Shown here: positions 21,920 to 30,317 of the stretch, piece after piece
Layout: the number at the start of each line of letters is the position of its first letter
How positions within the stretch are numbered: position 1 is the stretch's first letter
Source of the DNA: Myxococcales bacterium
Lineage (GTDB): Bacteria > Myxococcota_A > Polyangia > Palsa-1104
Reading direction: 5' to 3'
Assembly: GCA_003170275.1 (NCBI GenBank)
Contig: PNAM01000055.1
Coordinates: forward strand, 87,423 to 151,422
DNA length: 64,000 nt
Notes under the pieces: model-generated
What the model saw: the letters and a program-made list of their open reading frames with translations, nothing else
Told to the model about the DNA's origin: nothing
The model's database searches: none
Program-made: the position numbers and the translations under genes

Positions 21920-22467
21920 AGCGTCCTCACGTACGCCAACAGCGCGGCGAAGTCGGCGCGCGACAGCGTAGAGAACGCCGGCATGCGCCCGCGCCCAACG
22001 CGCACGGGTTGGACGAACTCGGCCGCGCGCCACGAGAGCAGCCGATCGGCCAGGTTCATGCCGGTCGGCGAGCCGTGCCCGTCGGCGCCGTGACACGACG
22101 CGCACGCCTGCGCGTACAGCGCCTTGCCCTTCTTCTGTGAGCCACCCTTGTACGGCCCGTCGGGCAGCGGACCAAACGCCGCCTCGGCGTCGGCCGTCGT
22201 CAGGCGCGGCGGCACGTACGCCGGCTGCTCGAGGTTGTAGTGCGCCGCCAGCCAGGCCACCAGCGGCTCGACGTTCTCCGGCTCGACGGGCGCGCCCCAC
22301 CCGATCATCTTCTTCACCACCGCCGCCCATTGCTTCGGCGTGAGCCGCTGCTGCGCGAGCATCTCGTCCGAGTGGCACTGGAGGCAATTGTTGACCACCA
22401 GCGCGTTGGTCGGCTCGGCCCACGCCGAAGACGGAAGCAACAGCAGCATCGCGATCACGGCCTTCAC
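21916..22467 (-). CDS. Exported dihaem cytochrome c
   Basis: 183-residue periplasmic cytochrome with a signal peptide (ending near AWA) and two haem-binding CxxCH motifs: CLQCH near residue 30 and CASCH near residue 123. The likely distal Met ligand is in RMPAFSTLS in the second domain. GTG 22467 overlaps the sulfite oxidase stop (GTGA), and its own stop overlaps the rhodanese start. It is the natural electron acceptor of the sulfite oxidase, analogous to SorB but with two haems rather than one. Confidence 0.9.
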   Translation of the reverse strand: MKAVIAMLLLLPSSAWAEPTNALVVNNCLQCHSDEMLAQQRLTPKQWAAVVKKMIGWGAPVEPENVEPLVAWLAAHYNLEQPAYVPPRLTTADAEAAFGPLPDGPYKGGSQKKGKALYAQACASCHGADGHGSPTGMNLADRLLSWRAAEFVQPVRVGRGRMPAFSTLSRADFAALLAYVRTL

Positions 22468-23582
22468 GCGGTCACCGTCCAGGAAACCGCGTGCCATGCG
22501 TTCCACAGATAGCCGCTCGGGTTCCACTGTGCCTTCTCCGGCTGCGCTGCGCCGCTCTGGTCGGTCGCGCGCGCGACGGCGTGCAGGGTCCCCGGCTGCG
22601 CGGCGTCGAACCGGTGACGGAACACCTGCCAGCGCCCCAGCCCGGGCTCCCCCTCGAGCGCCGCCTCGGTCCAGCGCTTGCCGCCGTCGAGGCTCACCTC
22701 GACCTTGGCGATCGCCGCCGCGCCCGAGAACGCCACGCCGACCACCTCTTGCGGCCCGACCTTGGCGACCCCGCCGTCGCTGGGCCGCCCGATGATCGAC
22801 TTGACCGGCAGGGTGGTGAGCGACACGGTATCGGCCGGCGGCACCACCGTCCCCGGCGCGACCGGCGACTTCGGCACGCGATAGCCGGTCTGCATGTAGA
22901 ACCCCTCGGCCTCGTCCTTCTGCACGCGCAGCGCGCTGAGCCACTTGACCCAGTGGTTGCCGGTCCAGCCCGGCACCACCAGCCGCAACGGCGCGCCGTG
23001 GGCGAGGCCGAGCGGCTCGCCGTTCATGCGGTACGCGACCAGCGTGGTCGGGTCGAGTGCGCGGGCGAGCGGCATCCCGCGCACGTAGCGCGGCACCGCC
23101 GGCTTGGGCGGCAGGTCGGCGCCGACGATGCGCAGGTGCGCCGCGCCCGCCTGGACGCCTACGCGCTCGAGGAGATCCTTGAGCCGGACGCCGGTCCAGG
23201 TCGCCTGGCCCATCGCGCCGTGCTCCCACTGCACGCCCGGCACGCGCGGCTGCGAGAGCGCGCGCCCGTTGCCGGAGCACTGCAAGACGCCGGTCAGCGT
23301 CACCTCTTCGAAGGTCTTCAGATCGGCGGCGCCGAGCTCGAGCGGCTTGTCGACTAGCCCGTCGATCGTCAGCCGCCGATCCGGTCGCAGCGCCGGCGGA
23401 CCGAAATGGCTGCGCACGAAGAACACCGGCGTCGGCGTGATCAGCCGATCGAAGTACTCCGTCGGCGTCGCCCAATCCTGCGGGCGCGCCATGTGCGCGA
23501 GCAAGGTCTCGCCGCCAAATCCCAGCCGCGGCCACGCCAGGGCCAGCGCCCCGAGGCCGAGAAACTCGCGCCGCCTGATCAT
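22464..23582 (-). CDS. Tat-exported molybdopterin sulfite oxidase (SorA-like)
   Basis: 372-residue periplasmic molybdoenzyme that would oxidise sulfite to sulfate. The N-terminus RRREFLGLGALALAW is a twin-arginine signal. The molybdenum-ligating Cys is in VLQCSGNGR near residue 102; the oxidoreductase domain continues to about residue 240 (APLRLVVPGW, GNHWVKWL) and the C-terminal Mo-co dimerisation domain follows (VGVAFSGAAAIAKVEVSLDGG, then a typical NPSGYLWN). ATG 23582 heads the four-gene operon. A promoter TAGACT-17-TATATT ends 8 bases before the ATG, which suggests a leaderless message. A more general sulfite-oxidase-family substrate cannot be excluded. Confidence 0.9.
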   Translation of the reverse strand: MIRRREFLGLGALALAWPRLGFGGETLLAHMARPQDWATPTEYFDRLITPTPVFFVRSHFGPPALRPDRRLTIDGLVDKPLELGAADLKTFEEVTLTGVLQCSGNGRALSQPRVPGVQWEHGAMGQATWTGVRLKDLLERVGVQAGAAHLRIVGADLPPKPAVPRYVRGMPLARALDPTTLVAYRMNGEPLGLAHGAPLRLVVPGWTGNHWVKWLSALRVQKDEAEGFYMQTGYRVPKSPVAPGTVVPPADTVSLTTLPVKSIIGRPSDGGVAKVGPQEVVGVAFSGAAAIAKVEVSLDGGKRWTEAALEGEPGLGRWQVFRHRFDAAQPGTLHAVARATDQSGAAQPEKAQWNPSGYLWNAWHAVSWTVTA

Positions 23583-23590
23583 GGCCGGCG

Positions 23591-23619
23591 AATATAGGCG
23601 GGCGCGCGGGGCGAGTCTA
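23591..23619 (-). promoter_or_regulatory. Predicted promoter of the sulfite oxidase operon
   Basis: TAGACT and TATATT on the minus strand with a 17-base spacer. The -10 box ends 8 bases before ATG 23582, so transcription would begin at or near the start codon. The -35 box overlaps the stop codon of the small gene upstream. Confidence 0.5.
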
Positions 23620-24132
23620 GAACTGCACGCCGAGCCCGCGGCCGGTGAATGCGAGCTGGCGCTTCCGGCCGGCGCGCAGCTCGGTCCTGTGGGTCGCCGC
23701 GCCGACGATGGCCATGGTGATGCCGGCGGCCTGCGCCGCGAAATCGAGCACCAGACCGACGTAGGTCACCGTCGAAATCAGCGTCGAGGCCTGCGCGATC
23801 TGGTCGTTCATCTGCTTGTCGATCGCCGCGTTGCCGGTGGTCACCGCCGGTCCCTGATAGCCGTACTTGTCCCCGCACTGAATGAGCGGCCCGAGCAGCG
23901 GGATCAACGAGATGCCGCTCGGATCGTGGTGAAAGCCGTAGGTCACGCCCGCGTCGGCGACATAGGCCAGCGAGAACATCACCAGCCCGCCGGACATCAG
24001 GCCGTAGCGTCGCGAGTGGGTCTCGACGATCTCTTGCTGGCCGGCGTCGGGCGGCGCGACCTCGAGCGGCGGCATGGCGTACGTGCAAACGGAAGTGAGC
24101 AGGATCCCGACGATCATCGACGTGCGTGTCAC
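23617..24132 (-). CDS. Small membrane/exported protein, function unknown
   Basis: 171-residue protein with a hydrophobic N-terminus (MIVGILLTSVCTYA) that looks like a signal peptide or anchor, then two further hydrophobic stretches (LMSGGLVMFSLAYVADAGVT and ISTVTYVGLVLDFAAQAAGI) and a basic C-terminus. The start may be GTG 24132 or ATG 24117; the second begins exactly at the signal peptide. I do not recognise the family; short TM2-like or stress membrane proteins share this look. The sulfite oxidase promoter overlaps its stop codon. Confidence 0.6.
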   Translation of the reverse strand: MTRTSMIVGILLTSVCTYAMPPLEVAPPDAGQQEIVETHSRRYGLMSGGLVMFSLAYVADAGVTYGFHHDPSGISLIPLLGPLIQCGDKYGYQGPAVTTGNAAIDKQMNDQIAQASTLISTVTYVGLVLDFAAQAAGITMAIVGAATHRTELRAGRKRQLAFTGRGLGVQF

Positions 24133-24262
24133 GTCTGTGTGTTGAGCAATGCGGAGGCCACATTCACGCCGTGGCGGTTCGCGGAGTTAGCGCGCGGCGC
24201 TGCGCGGATTCCGGAAATCGGACGGGGACTCTCCCCCTCACCCTTCCCTCAGTCGGCGCGCG

Positions 24263-25015
24263 CTACCCCGCGTAGCCCTCGGCCCGGCGCACGTCCACGC
24301 CGTCGAGCGACAGGTTCAACCCGCCCGCCGGCTCGTCGATCCCGATGCGCGCCATCGGCGGAAACTCGAGCCCGCAGGCCTTCACCGCCGGCTTGATGTC
24401 GTCGCAGAAATCCTGCATCACCGGCCCCGGATCGCGCTTGCGCAAGCCGACGCCGATCGCGTACTGCGCGCCGTCGCTGCTCGGCCGTCCGAACGAGAGC
24501 AGCCCCTGCCGCAGCCACTTCTCGAACACCGCCTGCTTGCCGTCCTCGAACGCGCCGGTCGCGGTCAGCTCGACGACGATGCGCTCGCCGAGCGCCTGGT
24601 GGCCCTTCTCTTCCTTGATGATCTTCTCGATGGTCTTGCGGTAGGGCAGGAACGAGCACTCCTCGTATTCCTTGAGCTGCCAAAAGCCGCCGCGGTCGTA
24701 AAGGAACTGCGCCATCGCCAGCTCGTACCAGCTGGTGGCGAACTCGATCGGCCTCTTGAGCAGCCGCTCGTGCACCGCCGGCTCGACGCTCTCGCCGGTG
24801 ACCTCGGCGTACATCTTGACCACGTCTTCGTAGTGCTCCATCTCCTCGCGGATGTGCCAGCTCATGAACTTGAGCCAGCGCAGCTCGGGCACGTACTGCA
24901 GCCCGAAGCCGAACATCTGCGCGGCGGCCAGCTCGCGATAGGCCTGCGACTGCATCATCTGCACGAGCGTCTGGTAATAGCGCTCGTCCAGCTCACTCTT
25001 CGACGTGAATTCCAC
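24263..25015 (-). CDS. Ferritin-like diiron protein of the PaaA/PaaC (phenylacetyl-CoA oxygenase) type
   Basis: 250-residue cytosolic helical protein. Two EExxH-type iron motifs are visible, REEMEHYED near residue 57 and KEEKGHQALG near residue 140, spaced as in ferritin-like oxygenases. Overall length resembles PaaC of the phenylacetyl-CoA epoxidase. No other paa gene (paaB, paaD, paaE or ring-opening genes) is nearby, so this is an orphan and probably acts on another substrate or has a structural or oxidative-stress role. GTG is the start codon. Upstream gap 24133-24262 (130 bases) shows no clear gene or terminator. Confidence 0.78.
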   Translation of the reverse strand: MEFTSKSELDERYYQTLVQMMQSQAYRELAAAQMFGFGLQYVPELRWLKFMSWHIREEMEHYEDVVKMYAEVTGESVEPAVHERLLKRPIEFATSWYELAMAQFLYDRGGFWQLKEYEECSFLPYRKTIEKIIKEEKGHQALGERIVVELTATGAFEDGKQAVFEKWLRQGLLSFGRPSSDGAQYAIGVGLRKRDPGPVMQDFCDDIKPAVKACGLEFPPMARIGIDEPAGGLNLSLDGVDVRRAEGYAG

Positions 25016-25054
25016 GTCCCTTCGTTACCGCATCGCACGTGCGACGGCAACCCG

Positions 25055-26263
25055 CTACATGTCGCTCATGCCGCAGCAGAAGCTCCCACAGCAGTAGTCC
25101 TGCGCCGCGCAGGTCGTACCGGTGCACACGCAATGGCCCGACACGCAGGTGCCACCCGCTCCGCACGCGTTGCCGCACCCGCCACAGTTCGCGGGATCGG
25201 TGCCGAGGGTCTTGCAGCCCGACTGGCCGCAACATCCGTCGCCCACGACGCACGCCGCGCCCGTCGGGAAGCAGCCAAACCCGCCGCAGCTCCCGCCCGC
25301 CGCGCTTCCGACGATCGCGTTGGCGATCAGATCGAGGGCGCTGTCGAGCGAGCCCTGGCTGTCGCTCGAATAGTACGAATGCGCGTTGCAAACCGCCCCA
25401 CTGCACTCCTCGCCGCCGGCCTTGGCCATGCCGTCGAGCCCGATCATCGTCGCGGACGTCAGCGCGCCCAGCCCGATCACGAAGGTCTTGACCAGCACGC
25501 CGGGCCCCGCCGCCTTGGCGATCTCGCTGATGGTGTAGGCGGGCTCGCCCATCCCGTTGGCGCCGCAGTTGGGGTCCCCGTCGGTGATGAGGATGATGTA
25601 GCTGCCGGTTCGTGCGGGATCGTGGATCTTCGGATCGGTCGAGATCTTGGCGATCGCCTGGCCGGTGTTGGTGCCGCCGCCGGACACCACAGCGGCAGCG
25701 GCGCTCACCACGGCCGACGCGCTGCCCGCCACCGGCTCGACCAGAATGTCGATTCCAGAATCGCACGAGAGATCTTCCTGAAAGGTGGCGAAGCCGAACG
25801 GAATGCGGCCACCGTAATGGGTCGCCAATCGAGTGATGCCCAGCTTGGCGATGGCCAGCTTGGACGGGCCGGTGCCGCCGCCGCTCGGCGTGTCGTCCAT
25901 CGATCCCGAACGATCGAGGAGGATGGTCACCACGCCGCACGCCGTCCCTGCCGTGCCGACCAGATCGAACCCGCTGAGATCGAGCACCGGGAGGTCCGAC
26001 CCGGCCGGGAGGTCCGTCGCGGCCGCGAGATCCACGTCGGGAACCGACAGATCGCTCGGCTCGACGGCGCTCAGGTCCGTTTCGCCGCCGCAGCCCAGGC
26101 ACGGGTCGAAGCCGGTGCCGTCGGCGTTGCAGGCTTGCGCGCCCAGGAGGCCACCGGGACAAGCGCACGCCTTCTGGTCGCCCGGCACGCACAGGATCGC
26201 GACGTTGTTCTTCGTGCATCCGCCGCCGCACAGGAGCGCCGCCAGGATCAGGGTCTTCGACAT
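25055..26263 (-). CDS. VWA-domain lipoprotein, Cys-rich C-terminus
   Basis: 402-residue lipoprotein: signal peptide with lipobox GGGC, a Cys-rich stretch, a linker of repeated Asp-Leu pairs (residues ~60-100) as seen in several lipoproteins of this window, then a VWA domain with MIDAS motif DRSGSM and ITDGDPNC, and a C-terminal segment rich in Cys-Gly (TDPANCGGCGNACGAGG, the myxobacterial NCGGCG repeat). VWA domains bind protein or matrix partners through a metal ion. ATG 26263 is chosen: GGGGGA lies 3 bases upstream and the signal begins there. It shares the Cys-Gly motifs with the two giant proteins. Confidence 0.83.
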   Translation of the reverse strand: MSKTLILAALLCGGGCTKNNVAILCVPGDQKACACPGGLLGAQACNADGTGFDPCLGCGGETDLSAVEPSDLSVPDVDLAAATDLPAGSDLPVLDLSGFDLVGTAGTACGVVTILLDRSGSMDDTPSGGGTGPSKLAIAKLGITRLATHYGGRIPFGFATFQEDLSCDSGIDILVEPVAGSASAVVSAAAAVVSGGGTNTGQAIAKISTDPKIHDPARTGSYIILITDGDPNCGANGMGEPAYTISEIAKAAGPGVLVKTFVIGLGALTSATMIGLDGMAKAGGEECSGAVCNAHSYYSSDSQGSLDSALDLIANAIVGSAAGGSCGGFGCFPTGAACVVGDGCCGQSGCKTLGTDPANCGGCGNACGAGGTCVSGHCVCTGTTCAAQDYCCGSFCCGMSDM

Positions 26264-26282
26264 GTTCCCCCGCTCCCGCATG

Positions 26283-27563
26283 TTACGCCGGTGGGACGAT
26301 GAACGCGGCGATGTCTTTCACCACCTCTTCGCTGACGTGCACGCCTGGCCGGCCGTACTCGTCGGGGTTGGGCGCGCCGGTGCCGGCTTCGAACAGGTGG
26401 TTGAGCGCGGGGTACAGCTTCAGCTTGGCGCGCGGGCGCCCCTTGAGCGCGCCGGCCCAGCCGTCGTAGTCGGCGCGGCGCACCTGGTAGTCGCGCTCGC
26501 CTTGCAGCACCAGCACCGGAATGGTCAGCTTGGCCGCCACCCCGGTCGGGGAATAGCGGCGCAGGTCGAGGAAGTACGAGCCGGGCAGCTTGGCGCCCAG
26601 CAGATCCACCGTCATCCCGTCGGTGAGCTTGGGATCGCGGATGGCCTTCGCCGAGGCCTCGGCGGCCGCCCACTTGCTCGGATCCTTGGGAAACAGGAAC
26701 TTCATCTGCTCGAGCACCAGCTCCTCGAGCGGGCGCGTCGAGCCGGCCAGCATCACGATCCCCGCCACCTGTGGGTTGCCGTCGGCGATGCGCGGCGCCA
26801 GGAAGCCGCCCAGGCTGTGCCCGACCACCCAGATGCGCTTGGGATCGATCTTCGGCTGCTTGGCGAGCAGCGCCACCGCGGCGCGCGCGTCGTCGAGCGC
26901 CTCCTCCTTGACGGTGAACCGTTTCTCGACGGTGAACGCGCCCGGCTCGCGCTGCGTGCGCTTGGGGTAGCGCAGCGTGGCGATGCCGTGCGCGGCCAGG
27001 CCGAGCGCGAGATCGCGGAACGGCTTGTTGGGGCCGATGGTCTCGTCCTCGTCGTGCGAGCCCGAGCCGTGCACCAGCACCACCGCCGGAAATGGCCCAG
27101 CGCCGGGCGGCAGGGTCAGCTTGCCGCCGAACGTGCCGAGCGGCAGCTCCTCGAATGTGCCGCGCCCGTACGACGGCGGCTCCCACTTGCCCTCGCCCGC
27201 CGCCGACGGCAGGAAGAACAGCCCGGCCACCTTGTCGGTGGCGTCGAACGCGAGCTTCACGTCGAGCGCCGTCTTCTGGAATGCGCACGTGACCAGCACC
27301 ATGTGCAGCTCGCCCTGCACGCTCACGGCGGCCCGCTTCACCGCCTGAAACGGCCCCGCCTGCGACAGCACCTGGTCCCACACCGCGCCCAGCTTCTCGA
27401 CCGGCAGCCCGGCCTTCATCCTCGCGTCGAACCGCGCCGCCACCTTGTCGAACGCGCGCGTCGCGAGCTCGTTCGTGACCTGCCGGCCGAGCGCTTCCCA
27501 GTCGCCAGCCGCATGCGCACCCGCGCCCATCAACACGATCGTCATGACCACCACAGTCTTCAT
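26283..27563 (-). CDS. Exported alpha/beta hydrolase (DUF3887-like N-terminus)
   Basis: 426-residue predicted periplasmic hydrolase. A signal peptide ends near AHA. Residues ~20-120 form a small domain resembling DUF3887 (WDQVLSQAGPF), which often precedes such hydrolases. The alpha/beta hydrolase core has the oxyanion motif VLVHGSGSHDEDE, the nucleophile GHSLGG near residue 265, an acid Asp in QGERDYQ and a His in NHLFE. The combination suggests an esterase or dienelactone hydrolase; the substrate is unknown. GGGAG lies just before the ATG. Confidence 0.85.
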   Translation of the reverse strand: MKTVVVMTIVLMGAGAHAAGDWEALGRQVTNELATRAFDKVAARFDARMKAGLPVEKLGAVWDQVLSQAGPFQAVKRAAVSVQGELHMVLVTCAFQKTALDVKLAFDATDKVAGLFFLPSAAGEGKWEPPSYGRGTFEELPLGTFGGKLTLPPGAGPFPAVVLVHGSGSHDEDETIGPNKPFRDLALGLAAHGIATLRYPKRTQREPGAFTVEKRFTVKEEALDDARAAVALLAKQPKIDPKRIWVVGHSLGGFLAPRIADGNPQVAGIVMLAGSTRPLEELVLEQMKFLFPKDPSKWAAAEASAKAIRDPKLTDGMTVDLLGAKLPGSYFLDLRRYSPTGVAAKLTIPVLVLQGERDYQVRRADYDGWAGALKGRPRAKLKLYPALNHLFEAGTGAPNPDEYGRPGVHVSEEVVKDIAAFIVPPA

Positions 27564-27638
27564 CGCTCCCTTCTAACATCCGGATATCGCAAATGTCCGC
27601 CAACTACCTCGCAACGCTCCGATTTCCAGCAATGGGGC

Positions 27639-27667
27639 TTGCATTACACGCGCGAGGCGTCTAGTTA
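27639..27667 (+). promoter_or_regulatory. Predicted promoter of the receiver gene at 27674
   Basis: TTGCAT and TAGTTA with a 17-base spacer. The -10 box ends 6 bases before GTG 27674, and no Shine-Dalgarno sequence lies between, which fits a leaderless transcript. Confidence 0.45.
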
Positions 27668-27673
27668 GTCGGT

Positions 27674-28060
27674 GTGCCGTCCGTGTTGGTCGTCGAGGAT
27701 GACAGCGATATCCTCAGCTCGCTCGTGGAGGTGATCCGCGAGGAGGGCTTCGAGGTGTTCTCCGCGGCCAACGGGTTTCAGGCGCTCGCGCAGCTCGAGC
27801 AGCGGGCGCCGGATCTGATCTTCCTCGATCTGATGATGCCGGTCATGGACGGCTGGAAGTTCCTCGAGTCCATGCACCAGCGTTTCCCCGGGCTGCAGGT
27901 GCCGGTGGTGCTGCTCTCCGCCGTGCACGATCTGCCCGAAGAAGCGTCCCGCCTGGGGATCGCGCGCTTTCTGCGCAAGCCCTTCGATCTCGAGGACGTA
28001 GCGCGCATCGCGCACGAGTACGGCGACCGAAAACCTGAAAACCGCCCGTCCTCCTGCTAA
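27674..28060 (+). CDS. Stand-alone response regulator receiver
   Basis: 128-residue receiver domain without an output domain. The acidic pair is EDD (residues 8-10), the phospho-acceptor is Asp52 (LIFLDLMMP) and the conserved Lys is in RKPF. No output domain means it probably relays phosphate or binds a partner, like CheY or DivK. No ribosome binding site precedes GTG 27674; instead TTGCAT-17-TAGTTA ends 6 bases before it, so the transcript may be leaderless. It leads a run of plus-strand genes, followed 9 bases later by the flippase-like gene. Confidence 0.88.
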   Translation: MPSVLVVEDDSDILSSLVEVIREEGFEVFSAANGFQALAQLEQRAPDLIFLDLMMPVMDGWKFLESMHQRFPGLQVPVVLLSAVHDLPEEASRLGIARFLRKPFDLEDVARIAHEYGDRKPENRPSSC

Positions 28061-28069
28061 GATAACGAC

Positions 28070-29014
28070 ATGTCCACTGCGGGGCGCCGGCCCCTGTTGG
28101 CGCTCGCACAGCGGCTCGCGCCCTACGCAATCGCCCTGCTCGCCATCGGTTGGGTCCTTCGCTCCACCGATAGGGTCGCGCTGCTGAAGGCGCTCGAGCA
28201 CGCGCCGATCCTCCCGTTCGTGCTGGTCTCGGCGGTGATGTTGGTCTGCAACTGCGCGGCCGACACGTTCGCCATGCGCAGCGTGTTCGGCTGGTTCGAC
28301 TGCCACGTGCCCTACTGGGACCTGTTCTTCGTGCGCGCGTCGACGTATCTGCTGGCGGTGGTGAACTACCACGTCGGCCAGGCGGCGATCGTCGGGTACC
28401 TCTACAAGGTGCGCAAGGTGCCGTTCTTGCGCGCCACCGGTTGGATCCTGTTCATCATCGGCATCAACGTCGGCACGCTGTTCCTTTTGGCGTCGGCCGG
28501 CGCTGCGCGCGCGCCGAGCGATCTGAAGCTCTTGCGCATGGTGCCGCTGGCCTGCGGGATCGGGGTGGTGACCTATGCCGGGCTCCTGACGCTCAAGCCG
28601 GCGCCGCTGGCGCGCATCGGGCTGTTCGCGCCGCTGTTCGAGATGGGCATCCCGGGCCACATCAAGGGCGTGCTGGTGCGCTTGCCGCACGTCGCGGTGC
28701 TGCTCACCTGGCACTTCGTGTCGCTGCGCATGTTCAAGGTCGCGGTGCCCTGGCAGGCGGCGCTGCTCTACCTGCCGGCCTACTTCGCGGTCTCGTCGCT
28801 GCCGATCAACGTCAACGGGCTGGGCGTGGCGCAGCTGGTCGCGGTGGCATTCTTCGCGCGCTTCGCCGAGGTGCCGGCGGGCGTCACCGACGTGGCGGGC
28901 GCGCAGCGGGCGGCGGTGCTGGCGTACAGCTTCGCCACCTCGGGCGTGTCGATCCTCCTACAAGTCGTGCTCGGCTTCGCCTCGCTGAGGCGGGCGGCAA
29001 GGGTGGCAACCTGA
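28070..29014 (+). CDS. Flippase-like integral membrane protein (LPG synthase TM/UPF0104 type)
   Basis: 314-residue polytopic protein with about eight hydrophobic segments. The arrangement, with the late motif FAVSSLPINVNGLGVAQLV (proline and Asn-Gly-Gly-like turn) near residue 245, resembles the lysylphosphatidylglycerol synthase transmembrane family, whose members flip or synthesise lipids and glycolipids. A glycosyltransferase or lipid partner is not visible nearby, so the substrate is unknown. The stop overlaps the following ATG by one base. Confidence 0.75.
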   Translation: MSTAGRRPLLALAQRLAPYAIALLAIGWVLRSTDRVALLKALEHAPILPFVLVSAVMLVCNCAADTFAMRSVFGWFDCHVPYWDLFFVRASTYLLAVVNYHVGQAAIVGYLYKVRKVPFLRATGWILFIIGINVGTLFLLASAGAARAPSDLKLLRMVPLACGIGVVTYAGLLTLKPAPLARIGLFAPLFEMGIPGHIKGVLVRLPHVAVLLTWHFVSLRMFKVAVPWQAALLYLPAYFAVSSLPINVNGLGVAQLVAVAFFARFAEVPAGVTDVAGAQRAAVLAYSFATSGVSILLQVVLGFASLRRAARVAT

Positions 29015-29439
29015 TGGGTCAACAGGTCGAATACGGGCAGCCCCGGCGCTTCAACTCGGTCACCGTCACGCTGATCCTGCTGGCGCTCGGTGCCGGCTAC
29101 TGGATGTGGCGGTTCTTCCCGGTCTACTTCGACGGCTGGACCGTCGATCACATCCTCAAGGAGTCGGCGTCCGAGGTGTACCGGGCCAACCGGCTCAGCG
29201 AGCCCGAGCGCACCGAGACGCTCACCGCCATCGTCCAGAAGTCGAAGAAGAAGATCCGCGAGCAGACGGCGGTGATCGATCCCGAGCTGGTGGTGAACCT
29301 CGAGGTGCTCGAGAACGACGCCGCCATGAGCGCCGAGTACAGCATGGTGGTGACGCACCCGGTGACCTCCAAGACCACCACCCTGCACTTCTTCCGAAAA
29401 GAGCACGCGGACATCAAGCGGGTCGACTGGGACAAGTGA
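29014..29439 (+). CDS. Small membrane-anchored protein, function unknown
   Basis: 141-residue protein with a single hydrophobic segment (VTLILLALGAGYWMWRFF) near residue 20 and a mostly hydrophilic remainder containing a Lys/Glu-rich helix and a short beta-like end (TTTLHFFRKEH). The start overlaps the flippase-like stop (TGATG) and its stop overlaps the binding protein's GTG (GTGA). I do not recognise the family. Its place between a lipid-related membrane protein and a solute-binding protein suggests an envelope role. Confidence 0.72.
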   Translation: MGQQVEYGQPRRFNSVTVTLILLALGAGYWMWRFFPVYFDGWTVDHILKESASEVYRANRLSEPERTETLTAIVQKSKKKIREQTAVIDPELVVNLEVLENDAAMSAEYSMVVTHPVTSKTTTLHFFRKEHADIKRVDWDK

Positions 29440-30317
29440 CACGGCTTGCGCGTGCGGCCGCGATGGTGCTCCTGGCCGCGGGCGGTGCGCCGGCGCGGGC
29501 CGAGGAGCGTCAGCCGACCGAGGTGGTGGTGCTCAAGCGTGCGGGCGTGACGGCGTATGAAGAAGTGACCGAGGAGTTCGGCGAGCGCTGCCGGGTGCGC
29601 GCGCGCGTGGTCTCGTTCGGCGACGAGGGCGCATCGCCCGCGCGGCTGCGGCTGGGGCGCGGCGAGCTGCTGGTCACCATCGGGCAGGAGGCGCTCGACG
29701 CGGTGCAGGGCGTGAACGTGCGCGTGATCCCGACGCTGGCGTTCCACACGCCGCCGGGAATTCTCGGACCGCCGGCGACGCCGCCGCCCGAGCTGCTGTT
29801 CAAGGTGCTGGCCACCGCGCGCGCGAGCATCAAGAAGGTGGGCGCGGTGTACGGCGTGCGCTCGGAGCCGATGGTCGAGGTGGCGCGCAAGCAGGCCGAG
29901 CGGCTCGGGCTGCGCCTGATGGCGCGGCGGGTGGGCGGCGGGCCCGAAGCGGTGCGCGTGCTGCAAGAGCTGTCGAGCCAGGTGGACGCGATCTGGCTGC
30001 CCGGTGACACCGACGTGATCACCACGCAGGTGTTTCAGTACGCGCTGCGGTTGCAGCTCGAGCGCGGGCTGCCGGTGGCGGCCGCCACGCGCCAGCAGGT
30101 TCACTCGGGCGCGCTGATGGCGGTCGACTTCGCGCCGCGTTCGGCCGGCCGCGCCGCCGCCAACATCGCCAACCACTTCCTCGAGGGCAAGCCGATCGGC
30201 GACCGCGAGGACATCGAGCTGTACGGCGGCGCTCGCATCACCATCAACGCGCAGGGCGCGCGGCGGCTTGGCATCGACGTCCACGCGCTCGAAAAAATGG
30301 GAGCGAAGGTCGAATGA
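29436..30317 (+). CDS. Orphan solute-binding protein (ABC_sub_bind, PF04392 type)
   Basis: 293-residue periplasmic binding protein. The signal peptide is short (AMVLLAAGGAPARA). Features of the family include the LLVTIGQEAL hinge segment near residue 75 and the C-terminal NIANHFLEGKPI and RITINAQGARRLGIDV. No permease or ATPase of an ABC transporter is near. Its stop overlaps the histidine kinase ATG (ATGA), so it may act as the periplasmic sensor subunit of that kinase rather than in transport. The GTG start overlaps the preceding stop. Confidence 0.8.
   Translation: MTRLARAAAMVLLAAGGAPARAEERQPTEVVVLKRAGVTAYEEVTEEFGERCRVRARVVSFGDEGASPARLRLGRGELLVTIGQEALDAVQGVNVRVIPTLAFHTPPGILGPPATPPPELLFKVLATARASIKKVGAVYGVRSEPMVEVARKQAERLGLRLMARRVGGGPEAVRVLQELSSQVDAIWLPGDTDVITTQVFQYALRLQLERGLPVAAATRQQVHSGALMAVDFAPRSAGRAAANIANHFLEGKPIGDREDIELYGGARITINAQGARRLGIDVHALEKMGAKVE

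Noticed and set aside
24133..24262. 130-base gap checked for a small gene or RNA
   Set aside because: No open frame with a start site, no convincing hairpin with a T-run and no promoter pair were visible.
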